64,000 nucleotides of DNA from Nocardia xishanensis NBRC 101358 (GTDB lineage Bacteria > Actinomycetota > Actinomycetes > Mycobacteriales > Mycobacteriaceae): positions 62,001 through 126,000 of the forward strand of contig NZ_BDCF01000016.1 in assembly GCF_001613365.1 (NCBI RefSeq), written 5' to 3'. The position numbers and the translations under genes are program-made. This document shows positions 18,301-26,870 of this stretch, piece after piece (within the stretch, counting starts at the first letter, position 1; each line of letters opens with the position of its first letter). Below the pieces are notes generated by a model. That model ran no database searches. It saw only the letters and a program-made list of their open reading frames with translations, and had not been told where the DNA came from.

Positions 18301-19722
18301 CAACCAGTCCGCGGTCTGCTGCCAGTAGGCGGGCACCTCGTCGTAGGAGCCGCGCGGGGCCAGCTTGCCGGTCCAGGCCAGCGAGGTGGAGAGCGCGATC
18401 GCGGTCAGGATCAACCCGGCGACCGCGACCATCCGATCGCGTTCCGGATGGGCGAACGCACTGCGCCACATCGGCAGCGGCGACGAGGCGGGCAGCGGCA
18501 CCCGAGCCAGCAGATGCGCCAAGCCCAGCATCAGCGGAATCCGGATCAACGGCTCTAGCTTGTGCACGTTGCGCAGCGGCGCGCCGCCCGAATCGAGGAA
18601 GATCCGCACCAAGTCCGCGAACGGCCCGCTGAGCTCGCCGACATAACCCGCGCAGATCCCGACCAATCCGACCAGCAGGATCAGCGCCAGCCGCCCGCGG
18701 TACGGCATCGACCGCATGGCGAGCCCCGCCATGCCCGCCGCCGCGAGCAAGCCGGTGGCGAGCACCGCGGCGGGCTGGGTCACCAGGACCGCGCCCGCGA
18801 TGCGTTCCGGCGAGACGAACGGGGTCCAGCTATCGGTGCCGCGCAGCACCTCGGCCAGCGAGGCCCACTGGGTGGTCACCCCGGAGGATTCGATGTAGTC
18901 CAGGAACGGCGGGCTCACCTTGCCGAGCAGCAGCAGCGGCACCGCCCACCAGAACGTGGCGAGCACGAGCAGCGGAATCCAGGCCGCCGTGAAACGCCAC
19001 CAGCGCTTGTTCGGCTTGTAAGAAGCCCACCACAGCAGGGCGGGCAGGAACGCGGCGACCGTGGCAACGGCGTTCACCGCGCCCATCAACGCGAGCGCGA
19101 GCGCGCTGCCCGCGGGTGAGGCGGCGCCGCCGCGCTTGTGACGGCGGTAGGCGGCGCCGAGGGCGGCGGGCGCGAGCAAGACCCAGGGCGCGAGCACCAT
19201 CGGCAAGGTCTCCGAGGAGATCGAGCCGAGCGTGGTGAGCACGCGCGGGGACAGCGTGTACGCGACCGCCGCGACGATCCGGGACCCGCGACTGCCGAGG
19301 GCGAGCGCCTCGCAGAGCCGGACGATGCCCCAGAACCCGGCGAGCAGCAGCAGCGCCCACCAGATCCGCTGCGTCACCCAGGCGGGCAAGCCGAGCAGAT
19401 CTCCGGCTGAGAAGAACGCGCCGTGCGGGAAGAAGTACCCGTACGCCTGGTTCTGCACCTGGCCCATCGGGGCCTGGCTGCTCCAGAGATGCGCGGCGCG
19501 GTCGAGAAAACCCAGCGGATTCTGCGCCAGGTCGTACTTCGTGTCGGCGACCGTCTGTCCGGGCGCCTGCAGGAAGGTCAGCAGGAACGCAACGACAACC
19601 GTCGCGGCGAACCATCGTCTACCGAGCGGCGCGGCCTCGGACGAGTCCGAGGCCACACCGGAGGAGCCGAGCGAGTCGGCGGATGAAGCGGCAGTCAGCG
19701 GCTCAGCGGCTGCCGTACTCAA
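15385..19722 (-). CDS. aftD: Arabinofuranosyltransferase AftD
   Basis: A 1445-aa membrane enzyme that adds alpha-arabinofuranosyl residues from decaprenyl-phospho-arabinose to arabinogalactan or lipoarabinomannan on the outer face of the membrane. The N-terminal third is a GT-C fold with multiple helices; the first extracytoplasmic loop has acidic residues D60 and D64 in the VADTKYDLAQNP segment, expected to hold the catalytic aspartate. The central and C-terminal parts (about residues 720-1290) are soluble and contain discoidin-like carbohydrate-binding modules, followed by further membrane helices (LGIFGGLLLLVPLVLLAIP near 1290 and more after it). Length agrees with the roughly 1400-aa M. 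tuberculosis protein. Its ATG overlaps the end of the upstream DUF2613 gene by 20 bp, suggesting translational coupling. Confidence 0.95.
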   Translation of the reverse strand: MSTAAAEPLTAASSADSLGSSGVASDSSEAAPLGRRWFAATVVVAFLLTFLQAPGQTVADTKYDLAQNPLGFLDRAAHLWSSQAPMGQVQNQAYGYFFPHGAFFSAGDLLGLPAWVTQRIWWALLLLAGFWGIVRLCEALALGSRGSRIVAAVAYTLSPRVLTTLGSISSETLPMVLAPWVLLAPAALGAAYRRHKRGGAASPAGSALALALMGAVNAVATVAAFLPALLWWASYKPNKRWWRFTAAWIPLLVLATFWWAVPLLLLGKVSPPFLDYIESSGVTTQWASLAEVLRGTDSWTPFVSPERIAGAVLVTQPAAVLATGLLAAAGMAGLAMRSMPYRGRLALILLVGLVGICAGYVGELSGPFADLVRIFLDSGGAPLRNVHKLEPLIRIPLMLGLAHLLARVPLPASSPLPMWRSAFAHPERDRMVAVAGLILTAIALSTSLAWTGKLAPRGSYDEVPAYWQQTADWLAEHAADTRALVVPGAPFGSQVWGLTRDEPLQALASTPWAVRDAVPLNPPGTIRAMDSVQRLIADGRPSAGLATTLADQGVGILVLRNDLDPETSRSTRPLLAHRAIEGSPGLMKVAEFGAPIETNVIAEDLVADGDLRPAYPAVQIYRVEPRPPADGVEIRSGTGAPESFPGAYTVPLDAVPMVQGGPEVLERLDRDGAPPHPTLFAADAARAGLPVGPVTVTDTPMDREADFGRVDNHNSALRTADDARRTHNLVPDYPVPGAEPVRGEWSGATVTASSSAADATQLGGAAPGSSTAAVVDGDPSTAWISNGTERAVGQWLRLDLDRPIKSGLLRLTTSSAAIGDPVKWVEVRTAHGSVSARIIEPGESVSISLPAGSTDWLTITAIRTEGGSAGGQFGISELTLDDYSVRDAPVRVDIRHLTVLPATPDGAQVTAWDLGQEFPGRSACFDAPDRVRCSKGLALAPEEPGLFERTIDSPEPMTVAPELTVRTRQGPALEALLTDDSRPVARGKADVGDLRGSAFAATDGDMRTSWTAPEDSVRNTTGPKPTLTIELPEPALVNGLDIAASLGGLPAAPLSVSVNLGNGPQVRELDDRVPGEAARIPLHPTVTDRIELSVQSWKPVLDKTALGFAMSQPPGIAEVTVLGPDYPEQAGLDREVTVPCELGPTVTIGGRTVRTSVTATVAELRSSAPVPARVCDGEDGTLSVPDGRADVVVAPTELFSVDRLRLDRTDFEPTAPATDLRLLVLPLSTNVGWEAHTADGRSLEPIVVDGWQQAWLLPADAQGPITISFPVDRWYRLGIFGGLLLLVPLVLLAIPRRKRRRVRGGGPGGSAGSEAGADSPGARRAESSLAGAPAGDFATDTPPRPWRSRVLGTLGLTAAATIIAGPVGTALTVAGLAATHFAGRETARYLAAIAGLGTAISAAALSTGPWRAPDGYMGHSLWVQLPALIAVIAVGLAALPSRRRG

Positions 19723-19873
19723 CGTTGTTCAGCAGCGAGGAATCCGCATCGCCGCTGCGGTCGATTTCGGGGCGCGTGTTCTGCTGCACCGCCGCGGTGA
19801 TGACGAACACCGCGATCGCGCCGAGCACGGCACCGGCGACCGCACTCGCAACACCAGGAACAGCAAACTTCAT
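19703..19873 (-). CDS. DUF2613 small membrane protein (Rv0236A-like)
   Basis: A 56-aa protein: short basic start MKFAVPGVASAVAGAV, one membrane helix (LGAIAVFVITAAV), then a polar tail ending NNVEYGSR. It sits immediately upstream of aftD and overlaps it by 20 bp, exactly the arrangement of Rv0236A and aftD. The ATG at 19873 is preferred over an upstream in-frame start that would put charged residues ahead of the membrane segment. Its constant pairing with aftD suggests an accessory role for the transferase (inference). Confidence 0.85.
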   Translation of the reverse strand: MKFAVPGVASAVAGAVLGAIAVFVITAAVQQNTRPEIDRSGDADSSLLNNVEYGSR

Positions 19874-19987
19874 CGCGGCTCTCCAATACATCGGGTCAGG
19901 CACATTCCGGGTCAACCTACCGCATGGCGCGCCCACAGGGTGAGCAAGGTGACAATCGGGCGTCTCACAATTTCCGCGTGGTCTCCG

Positions 19988-21076
19988 CTACTCCGGCACC
20001 GCGCACCGCAAGCCGCCGAGGAAGGTGCGCAGCTTGGCCGTCGTTTCGTCCAGTTCCGCCCGCGGTTCGGACGCCGCGACGATGCCGCCGCCCGCGAAGG
20101 CGCGCAGCGCGCGTCGGTCCGCCGACAGTTCCGCGCACCGGATCGCGACCACCCATTCGCCGTCGCCGCGCGCGTCGCACCAGCCGACCGCACCGCCGTA
20201 GAAGCCGCGATCCTCCTCGACGTGGTTGATGGTGTCGAGGGCAAGCGCGGTGGGCGTGCCGCAGACCGCGGGTGTGGGGTGCAGCAGCAGCGCCAAATCG
20301 AGCGCGGTGGTCGCTGGATCGCGCACGGTGCCGGTGATCGGCGTGGCCAGATGCCACACGTCGTGGGTGTTGATCAGCTGCGGGCCGTCCGGGATGGTCA
20401 GTTCGGCGCAGACCGGCGCCAGCCGCTCCCTGATCCATTCGATGACGAACGCGTGCTCGTCGCGGTTCTTCGTGCTGGTCAGCAGCTCGGCGGCTTGCGC
20501 GGCGTCCGCGTCTGGATCGGCCCGCCGCGGCGAGGTGCCCGCGAGCGGACGCAACGTCACGGTGGCGCCGTGCCGCGCGACGAGCACCTCGGGCGTCGCG
20601 CCGATCAGTGTCCCCGCGCGACCGGCGGGCGTCAGGTCGACGGCGTAGACGTTGGCATGCGGGTGCCTCGTGAGCAGCTGCGCGGCGACGAGCTCCGGGT
20701 CGAGTTCGCTGTCCGCCTCGGCGAGCACGGAACGGGCGGCGACCACCTTGCGCAGCGGCTGCGCCGGATCGTTGATCTGCTCGATCAGTTTCGTCACCCG
20801 CGCGATGTGTTCCGCCGGACTCGGTATCTCGGTGACGACTCGCACCGTGGGCAATTCGGGCAGCGCGGCGGGACGCCAAGGGCCCGCGGTGTGTTCGGCC
20901 CGCTGCGGCGCGGTGAGGGCGGCGGGCCGATTCGGGTCGAAAGGCAAGGCCCCGACGACGATCTCCGCCGCGCCGTCCCGCAATGCCGAGCGGGCGCGGT
21001 CCGCGTTGTCGAAGGTCATTCGGGTCCCGGTCGCGCGCATCACACCATTGGGCTGGGCGAGCAGGAATCCGTTCAT
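19988..21076 (-). CDS. Isochorismate synthase
   Basis: A 362-aa chorismate-binding enzyme converting chorismate to isochorismate for menaquinone or salicylate-type siderophores. Characteristic motifs are LRKVVAARSV with the general-base lysine, PLAGTSPRR, LLLHPTPAVCGTP, EEDRGFYGGAVGW and FAGGGIVAASEPRAELDET near the C-terminus with the metal-binding glutamates. It has the short EntC/DhbC/MenF-like length; anthranilate or salicylate synthases are longer or differ in these motifs. A GAGGA lies 4 nt before the ATG at 21076. No menaquinone or siderophore genes are adjacent, so the pathway cannot be assigned. Confidence 0.9.
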   Translation of the reverse strand: MNGFLLAQPNGVMRATGTRMTFDNADRARSALRDGAAEIVVGALPFDPNRPAALTAPQRAEHTAGPWRPAALPELPTVRVVTEIPSPAEHIARVTKLIEQINDPAQPLRKVVAARSVLAEADSELDPELVAAQLLTRHPHANVYAVDLTPAGRAGTLIGATPEVLVARHGATVTLRPLAGTSPRRADPDADAAQAAELLTSTKNRDEHAFVIEWIRERLAPVCAELTIPDGPQLINTHDVWHLATPITGTVRDPATTALDLALLLHPTPAVCGTPTALALDTINHVEEDRGFYGGAVGWCDARGDGEWVVAIRCAELSADRRALRAFAGGGIVAASEPRAELDETTAKLRTFLGGLRCAVPE

Positions 21077-21139
21077 GATTCCTCGACCATAGACCCGCGC
21101 GACCGCCGCGGGCTCGCCTGAGCGACCGAGATCACCGGG

Positions 21140-21625
21140 TCAGAATTCGCGCTGCGGTGCTCTGCCCGGCGGGACCATCAGCACCGGACGGTGACAGTGC
21201 TTGAGTACGGCGTCGGCCACACTGCTGTGCAGCAGGGCGCGAATGCCGCTGGCGCCGCGGGTGCCCGCGACGATGATGTCCACGTCCAAGTCGTCGGCGC
21301 ATTCGACGATCGCGTTCCAGATGGTGGAGGTGCATTCGGCCGTGCGCGGCTCGGCGTTCAGGCCCGCGAGTTCGGCCAGCCGCACGCCCTCGGTGTTGAT
21401 GTTGCGCGCGTCGACGTAGGCGATGTCCTCGAGCTCCTCGTCGGGAACCCACTCGGGCTGCATCACCCCGGACAAACCGGAGAGCCGAGCGGCCTGACGC
21501 ACCATGGGTTCCCAGGCCGTGAGCACCACGGCCCGGTTCGCGGAGAGAAACCGGCCGGCGTATTCGATGGCGCGCTTGGCGTTCTCGGAGCCGTCGTAGG
21601 CGATGAGCATCAGATCGCAGGGCAC
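21140..21625 (-). CDS. Universal stress protein (UspA family)
   Basis: A 161-aa single Usp domain. It opens MLIAYDGSENAKRAIEYA, with the aspartate that contacts adenine, and has the ATP-binding glycine motif GTRGASGIRALLHSSVADAV near the C-terminus, so an ATP-binding Usp is expected. These proteins respond to stress, dormancy or hypoxia in actinobacteria. The GTG start at 21625 is supported by AGGAGG at 7-nt spacing. It lies directly behind the isochorismate synthase, but as a separate gene with its own promoter region shared with the divergent glycohydrolase. Confidence 0.9.
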   Translation of the reverse strand: MPCDLMLIAYDGSENAKRAIEYAGRFLSANRAVVLTAWEPMVRQAARLSGLSGVMQPEWVPDEELEDIAYVDARNINTEGVRLAELAGLNAEPRTAECTSTIWNAIVECADDLDVDIIVAGTRGASGIRALLHSSVADAVLKHCHRPVLMVPPGRAPQREF

Positions 21626-21755
21626 GGTGACCTCCTGGTCGGAGTCTCCTGGCTATGGCACCGACGTTACCCTCGCGCGCAGGGACGCGGCCCGTGCGGC
21701 GCGCAGGGATAATCGGGCGTAAGAGCACGGTTGAGCAGCGAAAACCGGGAGCGCG

Positions 21756-23078
21756 ATGGACCCGACGATCGAGGCGGTGTTCTACGGCAGGCACGAGGCC
21801 GACCCCCGCGCCCTGCTGTACTTCGAATGGCGTCAGCGTCTCGAATCCGGACACCTCGTCGGCGGGTTCGAGTCCGCGGTTCGTGCGCTGGCGACCGCCG
21901 ACCCGGCCGACGCGGCGGCGTGCTCGGCCCTGGTAGAGGAGATCGAGTCGGCGCCGCGTGATCCGGAGTGGGGGTTCGACGAGGCGGAGTCGGCCGATTT
22001 CGCGACATCGGATTTCGCAGCGCACGCCATCTCCGTTCCGGATGACGAACTCCTGGACCGTATCCACGGTGGTTGGCTGGGCCGATGCGTCGGTTGCACG
22101 CTCGGGAAGCCGCTGGAGAACGGGTTCGTGTGGACCCGCGAGCACATCCGCACGTATCTGGAAGATGCAGGCGCCTATCCGCTGACCGGCTACGTCCCCG
22201 CTGTGCTCCCACCTCCGTTTCCGTTGAACCCGACCTGGCCGGTGTCGGCGCGCGGCCGCATCGACGGCGCTCCGCGCGACGACGACATCGACTACACGGT
22301 GCTCGGACTGCACCTACTGGAATCTCGCGGCCCGAACTTCGTGCCGGACGACGTGGCGGACCTGTGGCTGGAACGCCTGCCCTTCCTCCAGACTTACACG
22401 GCCGAACGCGTCGCCTACCGCAATCTCGTCGACGGTCTGCGTCCGCCCGCCACGGCAACGGTCCGTAACCCCTACCGCGAGTGGATCGGCGCGATGATCC
22501 GCGCCGACATCTTCGGCTATGTCAATCCGGGCAATCCCCAGCGCGCCGCAGCCCTGGCCGCCCGCGAGGCATCCGTATCCCACACGGGCAACGGCATTTA
22601 CGCCGCGATATGGGCCGCCGCCTTGATCGCCGCCGCATTCACCGCGCCCGGCGCACCCGCCGCGCTCGCGGATGCCCACGCCGTGCTCCCACCCCGATCG
22701 CGCCTAGCCGTCGCGCTCGCCGAGGTGCGCGCGGACCACGAACACGCGTTGTCCTGGGAACAGGCTATGCACAACATCGAAACCAAGCACGGCGGATACA
22801 ACTGGGTCCACGCCATCCCGAACGCCTGCCGCGTCGCCGCCGGACTGCTCTGGGGCGCAGGCGATTTCACCCGCACCATCGCCCTTACCGTGCAAAGCGG
22901 CGCCGACACCGATTCCAACGGCGCCACCGCCGGCTCGGTCGCGGGGATTCTTCTGGGCGCCAGAGGGATCCCCGACCACTGGACCGATCCCTTCCAGGAC
23001 ACGCTGCACAGTGCCGTAATGGGTTACGACGGCGTGCGCATCTCCGACCTCGCCCGCCGCACTCGGATCCTGGTGTGA
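21756..23078 (+). CDS. ADP-ribosylglycohydrolase family protein
   Basis: A 440-aa protein of the DraG/ARH family, which removes ADP-ribose from proteins or hydrolyses related nucleosides using two metal ions. The first motif is DRIHGGWLGRCVGCTLGKPLE (near residues 95-115), the acidic metal segment is RDDDIDYT, and the C-terminal metal motif is SGADTDSNGATAGSVAG. About 95 residues before the catalytic domain are an extra acidic, alpha-helical N-terminal region. No partner ADP-ribosyltransferase gene is nearby, so housekeeping or nucleoside metabolism is possible. Confidence 0.88.
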   Translation: MDPTIEAVFYGRHEADPRALLYFEWRQRLESGHLVGGFESAVRALATADPADAAACSALVEEIESAPRDPEWGFDEAESADFATSDFAAHAISVPDDELLDRIHGGWLGRCVGCTLGKPLENGFVWTREHIRTYLEDAGAYPLTGYVPAVLPPPFPLNPTWPVSARGRIDGAPRDDDIDYTVLGLHLLESRGPNFVPDDVADLWLERLPFLQTYTAERVAYRNLVDGLRPPATATVRNPYREWIGAMIRADIFGYVNPGNPQRAAALAAREASVSHTGNGIYAAIWAAALIAAAFTAPGAPAALADAHAVLPPRSRLAVALAEVRADHEHALSWEQAMHNIETKHGGYNWVHAIPNACRVAAGLLWGAGDFTRTIALTVQSGADTDSNGATAGSVAGILLGARGIPDHWTDPFQDTLHSAVMGYDGVRISDLARRTRILV

Positions 23079-23286
23079 GAGTGCCCGGTTGGCATGGTGT
23101 GCGCAGCGAATCTGCACCTATAGCCGGTCGAGCACGCCGGAGCCGCAGCCTCCCGCATCCAACAGCCGGAGGTAAGCCGGGTACCCCACCCAATCACTGA
23201 AAACCCCAGTTCAGCCGCGCTCGGCGAACAATCCCACAACGCCCCCGCCAACGACCCCCGCCCACCCCCGCATTACCGTGGACCCC

Positions 23287-24447
23287 ATGCGAAAGACGCC
23301 TCTCGTCCTGCTCGCACTCTGCGCCGCGGTCGCGACCGCCTGCTCCGGCGGCGACACCCCGACGTCGGCCACGACTTCGGAAGCCGAGTCGCCAGGAACG
23401 ACGCTGGCCGCGTCCCCGACCAGCCCGCCCAAACGCGACTGCAACGCGGAGTACCTCGCCCGTTTCACCCCCCGGCAGAAGCTCGCGCAGCTGCTGACCG
23501 TCGGCGTGACCGGCGGCGGCGACGCGGCCAACGTGGTGCGTAACGAGCAGGTCGGCGGCATCTTCCTGGGCGGCTGGACCGACCGGTCGCTGATTTCCGG
23601 TCAGGCGCTGGACGAGGTGAAGGCGTTGGCGACGACGCCGCTGATGGTGACGATCGATGAGGAGGGCGGCCGGGTCTCACGGGTCCGCGACATCATCGGG
23701 GCGGCCCCATCGGCCCGCGTCACCGCGCAGACCATGACCACGGAGCAGTTCTTCGACGCCACCGTGACCCGCGGCCGGGACCTCAAAGAACTCGGCATCA
23801 CGGTCGACTTCGCCCCCGACGTCGACGTGAGCAGCCAGCCCGACGACAGCGTCATCGGCGACCGCTCCTTCTCGGACGACCCCGAGGTCGTCACCCGCTA
23901 CGCCGACGCGTACATCCGCGCCATGCGCGAGGCGGGCGTCGGCACCGTGATGAAGCACTTCCCGGGCCACGGCTCCGGATCGGGCGACTCGCACACCGGC
24001 GCGGTGCGCACGCCGCCGCTGGATCAGCTCCAGACGGTGGACCTGGTGCCCTATCGCAACCTGATCGGTTCCGGCGCGGCCGTCATGGTCGGCCACTTGG
24101 ACGTGCCCGGCCTGACCGAACCGAACGTGCCGGCCAGCATCAGCCCGCAGGCGATGTCGCTGCTGCGCGAAGGCACCGGATACGGGGCCGCCCCGTTCGA
24201 CGGCCCGATCTTCACCGACGACCTCGGCGGCATGGCGGCCATCACCAGCCGGATGACCATCGAGGAAGCGGTTGAGGCCGCCCTGGTGGCTGGCGCCGAC
24301 AACGCCCTGTGGATCACCACCGACGCCGTCCCGACCGTGTTGGACCGGCTGGAGGACGCGATGGGCAGCGGCAGGCTGCCCGCCGCCCAGGTCGACCGGT
24401 CGGTGCTGCGGATGGGTGCGTACAAGGGGGCGCTGCCGACCTGCTGA
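23287..24447 (+). CDS. lpqI: Beta-N-acetylglucosaminidase lipoprotein, GH3 (LpqI-like)
   Basis: A 386-aa secreted glycoside hydrolase family 3 enzyme for peptidoglycan recycling. The N-terminal signal ends in VATACSGG, a permissive lipobox whose cysteine would be lipidated, followed by a Thr/Ser/Pro-rich linker. The GH3 N-acetylglucosaminidase signature KHFPGHGSGSGDSHTG carries the His/Asp catalytic dyad typical of NagZ-type enzymes, and IDEEGGRVSR is also present. The ATG at 23287 is preferred to the GTG nine bases upstream. Position next to a TetR gene matches Rv0237-Rv0238. Confidence 0.92.
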   Translation: MRKTPLVLLALCAAVATACSGGDTPTSATTSEAESPGTTLAASPTSPPKRDCNAEYLARFTPRQKLAQLLTVGVTGGGDAANVVRNEQVGGIFLGGWTDRSLISGQALDEVKALATTPLMVTIDEEGGRVSRVRDIIGAAPSARVTAQTMTTEQFFDATVTRGRDLKELGITVDFAPDVDVSSQPDDSVIGDRSFSDDPEVVTRYADAYIRAMREAGVGTVMKHFPGHGSGSGDSHTGAVRTPPLDQLQTVDLVPYRNLIGSGAAVMVGHLDVPGLTEPNVPASISPQAMSLLREGTGYGAAPFDGPIFTDDLGGMAAITSRMTIEEAVEAALVAGADNALWITTDAVPTVLDRLEDAMGSGRLPAAQVDRSVLRMGAYKGALPTC

Positions 24448-24705
24448 GCGGGACGGACGACCCGGCAGCCGGAAGAAGTACGTGCCGGAGCGCAGGCGGC
24501 GATGGACCCTCCCTTATGACGTACAGGCGGGTTCCGCGCCGCGCCCCGTAGTATCGCTGCGTTTCCGTTGACGGTCCCGCCACCGGCGATGTCGACCGGT
24601 TCGGCCCACCGCAGTGGTCGCTGTCGGGCGACGCCGTCCCCCAGCGTGCGCACGGGCCGGAGCGCACAGCCGACACCGGCGACTGGTGAGCAAATCCGTC
24701 CGGCG

Positions 24706-24727
24706 GAACTTACCTTGGAGTAATATA
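24706..24727. promoter_or_regulatory. Predicted TetR operator upstream of its own gene
   Basis: The sequence contains half-sites AACTTAC and GAGTAA with the same spacing as the perfect 22-bp palindrome at 29279-29300: 14 of 22 positions are identical, including 13 of the half-site positions. It lies 28 bp before the TetR start codon, where autoregulation would act. Confidence 0.6.
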
Positions 24728-24755
24728 AGAGATTCACCATGCGGTAGGAGAGTGG

Positions 24756-25355
24756 ATGGCGGGCGGAACGAAGCGACTTCCTCGGGCGGTTCGTGAGCAG
24801 CAGATGCTCGACGCCGCGGTCGAGGTGTTCGCACGCAGGGGTTTCCACGATACGTCGATGGATGCGATCGCCGCCGAGGCGAAGATCTCCAAGCCGATGT
24901 TGTATCTCTACTACGGCTCCAAGGACGAACTCTTCCGCGCGTGCATCCAGCGCGAGGGCTTGCGCTTCATCGAGGCCGTCGCGCCGGCGGGCAATCCGCT
25001 GCTCACCCCGCACGAGCAGGTCCGCACCGCGCTGGAAGGCTTCCTCGGGTTCGTCGACCGCAACCGCAAGTCGTGGCAGGTGCTCTATCGCCAGGCGATC
25101 GGTCAGCAAGCCTTCGCCTCCGAGATCGACAACGCCCGCGAGCGGGTCATCGAACTCACCGCCAAGCTGCTCGAGTCCAGCGCCAAGCACGCCGAACCCG
25201 GCACCAACTTCGACGTCGTCGCGGTCGCGGTCATCGGCGCCGGCGAGGCCATCGCCGACCGGGTCGCCAGCGGGCGCATCGAGGTCGCGGAGGCGGTCGA
25301 CCTGCTCGACGATCTGGCCTGGCGCGGTCTGGCCGGTCGCAAGAAGCCGGAGTAA
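24756..25355 (+). CDS. TetR family transcriptional regulator (Rv0238-like)
   Basis: A 199-aa repressor-type regulator. Residues about 10-56 form the TetR helix-turn-helix (MLDAAVEVFARRGFHDTSMD then AIAAEAKISKPMLYLYYGSK); the rest is an all-helical ligand and dimerisation domain. The ATG at 24756 follows GTAGGAGAG. A partial palindrome 28 bp upstream resembles a perfect palindrome in the fabG4/fadA2 divergent promoter, so this protein may control both itself and those fatty-acid genes. The ligand is unknown; an acyl-CoA would fit (inference). Confidence 0.92.
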   Translation: MAGGTKRLPRAVREQQMLDAAVEVFARRGFHDTSMDAIAAEAKISKPMLYLYYGSKDELFRACIQREGLRFIEAVAPAGNPLLTPHEQVRTALEGFLGFVDRNRKSWQVLYRQAIGQQAFASEIDNARERVIELTAKLLESSAKHAEPGTNFDVVAVAVIGAGEAIADRVASGRIEVAEAVDLLDDLAWRGLAGRKKPE

Positions 25356-25447
25356 CCGGCACACCGTTTGCCAGCCGGGCGGCGCTCTGCCACTCTCTTC
25401 GAGATCAAGCCGGAGGGCCGCCATGGCTCGGGGACAAACGGGGAAAA

Positions 25448-26809
25448 GTGTTCGGAATGCTCAGGCCGTGTGCGCACGGCGCCGAAAAATACGGTATCGA
25501 CGCGGGCGAGTGGCGGGCGCACATGTGCGGGTTGTGTCTCGGCCTGCGCGACGGGCACGGTCAACTGGCGCGTGCCGCGACCAACACCGACGCGATCTTG
25601 CTCAGCGTGCTGACCGAGGCGCAGCTGCCGGGTCCTTCCGCACGCGCCACCGCTGGCCGTTGCCCGCTGCGTGGCATGCAGCGAGCGGAGGTGGCCGTCG
25701 CCGATTCGCCGGGCGTCCTGCTCGCCTCTACCGCGTCGCTGCTACTCGGTTCGGCCAAGTTGCGCGATCACGTCGCGGACGGTGACGCTTCGCGGCTCGC
25801 GGGACGGCCCATGGTGAGGATGTCGACGCGTTGGGCGGACGGCGCACGCAGGCAGGCGGCGCTGATCGATCTCGACGTGGAACCGCTTGTCGCCGCGATC
25901 GACTCGCAGCAACTCGTGGAAAGCCGCGCCGCTTCCGCCGAGCCGACCGTCACGCTCGACGAACTCACCGCGGCGACGGCCCTGTGCGCTGCCGAGCTCT
26001 TCGCCCACACAGCGATGCTGGCGAACCGCCCCGAGAACGCCGACCAACTCCGCACCGCGGGAAGGCATTTCGGCCGCATCGCCCACTTATCCGACGCCAT
26101 AGCGGACTACGACGACGACACCGCGCACGGCCGCTTCAACCCGCTCACCGCGACAGGCACCGCGCTCGCCGAATCCTACGAGCTGGTGCGCGAGTCCGAC
26201 GCGGAGCTGCGCAGGGCACTCGTCGCGGCCCGCCTGTCCGACGTCCCCACCGTCCGCTGGATGCTGCTCGATCCACTGCACGCGCTGGTGCACCGGCTGG
26301 GCAAGGGCGTCGGCGTTGTAAGCGCCCACGTCTGCAACACAACTCGCACTGATCACGCCCACCGCCCTGGCAACGGCCGCCGCGCAGCATCGCCCGGCTC
26401 GGAGACGACCGGTGGCGTCCGCGCTTTCGCCGACCAGTCCGGTGCCGGTCGGGCTGGGTCAGTGGCAGGCACTCGCCCCCAGCGCGCGCACATCCACCTC
26501 GGCGATCAGCAACCGTCGACACCTGACGCCGGGGCAACCCACGACCACCCCCGCGCCCACCGCACCAACCACCGCCCGCCGACCCGCCGACCCGGCGTCG
26601 GCGAGGCGCTCGCCCTGGTGCTCGGCGTCTACTGCACCGGTTACGCCTGCTGCGCCGACCACACCAGTCCCTGCACCGGAGAACGCAAGGACGCCTGGTG
26701 GAAGGGTTGCGACTGCGGCTCCTGCTGCGACTGCGCCGACTGCTGCTCGAGCTGCGGCGATTGCTGCAGTTGCGGCGACTGCGATTGTGGTTGCGGCTGC
26801 GACTGCTGA
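25448..26809 (+). CDS. DUF5685 family protein with cysteine-rich C-terminal tail
   Basis: A 453-aa protein. It starts VFGMLRPCAHGAEKYGIDAG with two early cysteines and an MCGLCLGLRDGHG motif, typical of DUF5685. The first 280 residues are helical and contain HISDAIADYDDD-like acidic and histidine residues (HFGRIAHLSDAIADYDDD). Residues about 290-390 are a poorly conserved His/Arg/Pro-rich linker. A short hydrophobic segment (GEALALVLGVYCTGYACCAD) leads to a tail with 16 cysteines in the last 33 residues. The GTG at 25448 is chosen because it begins the family's usual start; the frame is open far upstream inside the TetR gene. Function unknown; metal binding is likely from the cysteines. The linker could hide a compensated frameshift. 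Confidence 0.7.
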   Translation: MFGMLRPCAHGAEKYGIDAGEWRAHMCGLCLGLRDGHGQLARAATNTDAILLSVLTEAQLPGPSARATAGRCPLRGMQRAEVAVADSPGVLLASTASLLLGSAKLRDHVADGDASRLAGRPMVRMSTRWADGARRQAALIDLDVEPLVAAIDSQQLVESRAASAEPTVTLDELTAATALCAAELFAHTAMLANRPENADQLRTAGRHFGRIAHLSDAIADYDDDTAHGRFNPLTATGTALAESYELVRESDAELRRALVAARLSDVPTVRWMLLDPLHALVHRLGKGVGVVSAHVCNTTRTDHAHRPGNGRRAASPGSETTGGVRAFADQSGAGRAGSVAGTRPQRAHIHLGDQQPSTPDAGATHDHPRAHRTNHRPPTRRPGVGEALALVLGVYCTGYACCADHTSPCTGERKDAWWKGCDCGSCCDCADCCSSCGDCCSCGDCDCGCGCDC

Positions 26810-26820
26810 CGAATACGAAA

Positions 26821-26851
26821 ACGCCCCCGGATCAGCGTGATTCGGGGGCGT
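26821..26851. terminator. Bidirectional terminator
   Basis: A 9-bp GC-rich stem (26821-26829 with 26843-26851) lies 11 bp after the cysteine-rich gene and 19 bp from the 3' end of the convergent htdX gene. On the minus strand it is followed by TTTCG, giving a U-rich tail. Confidence 0.75.
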
Positions 26852-26870
26852 CCTCGGTCGATCGAAGAAC

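Noticed and set aside
16387..18558. Long open frame (723 codons) on the plus strand
   Set aside because: It is antisense to aftD; its composition (Arg/Gly/His/Ala-rich, no domains) is typical of a GC-rich shadow frame.
24941..25447. N-terminal extension of the DUF5685 frame through the TetR gene
   Set aside because: It lies inside the TetR coding sequence in another frame; the family's usual start is at 25448.
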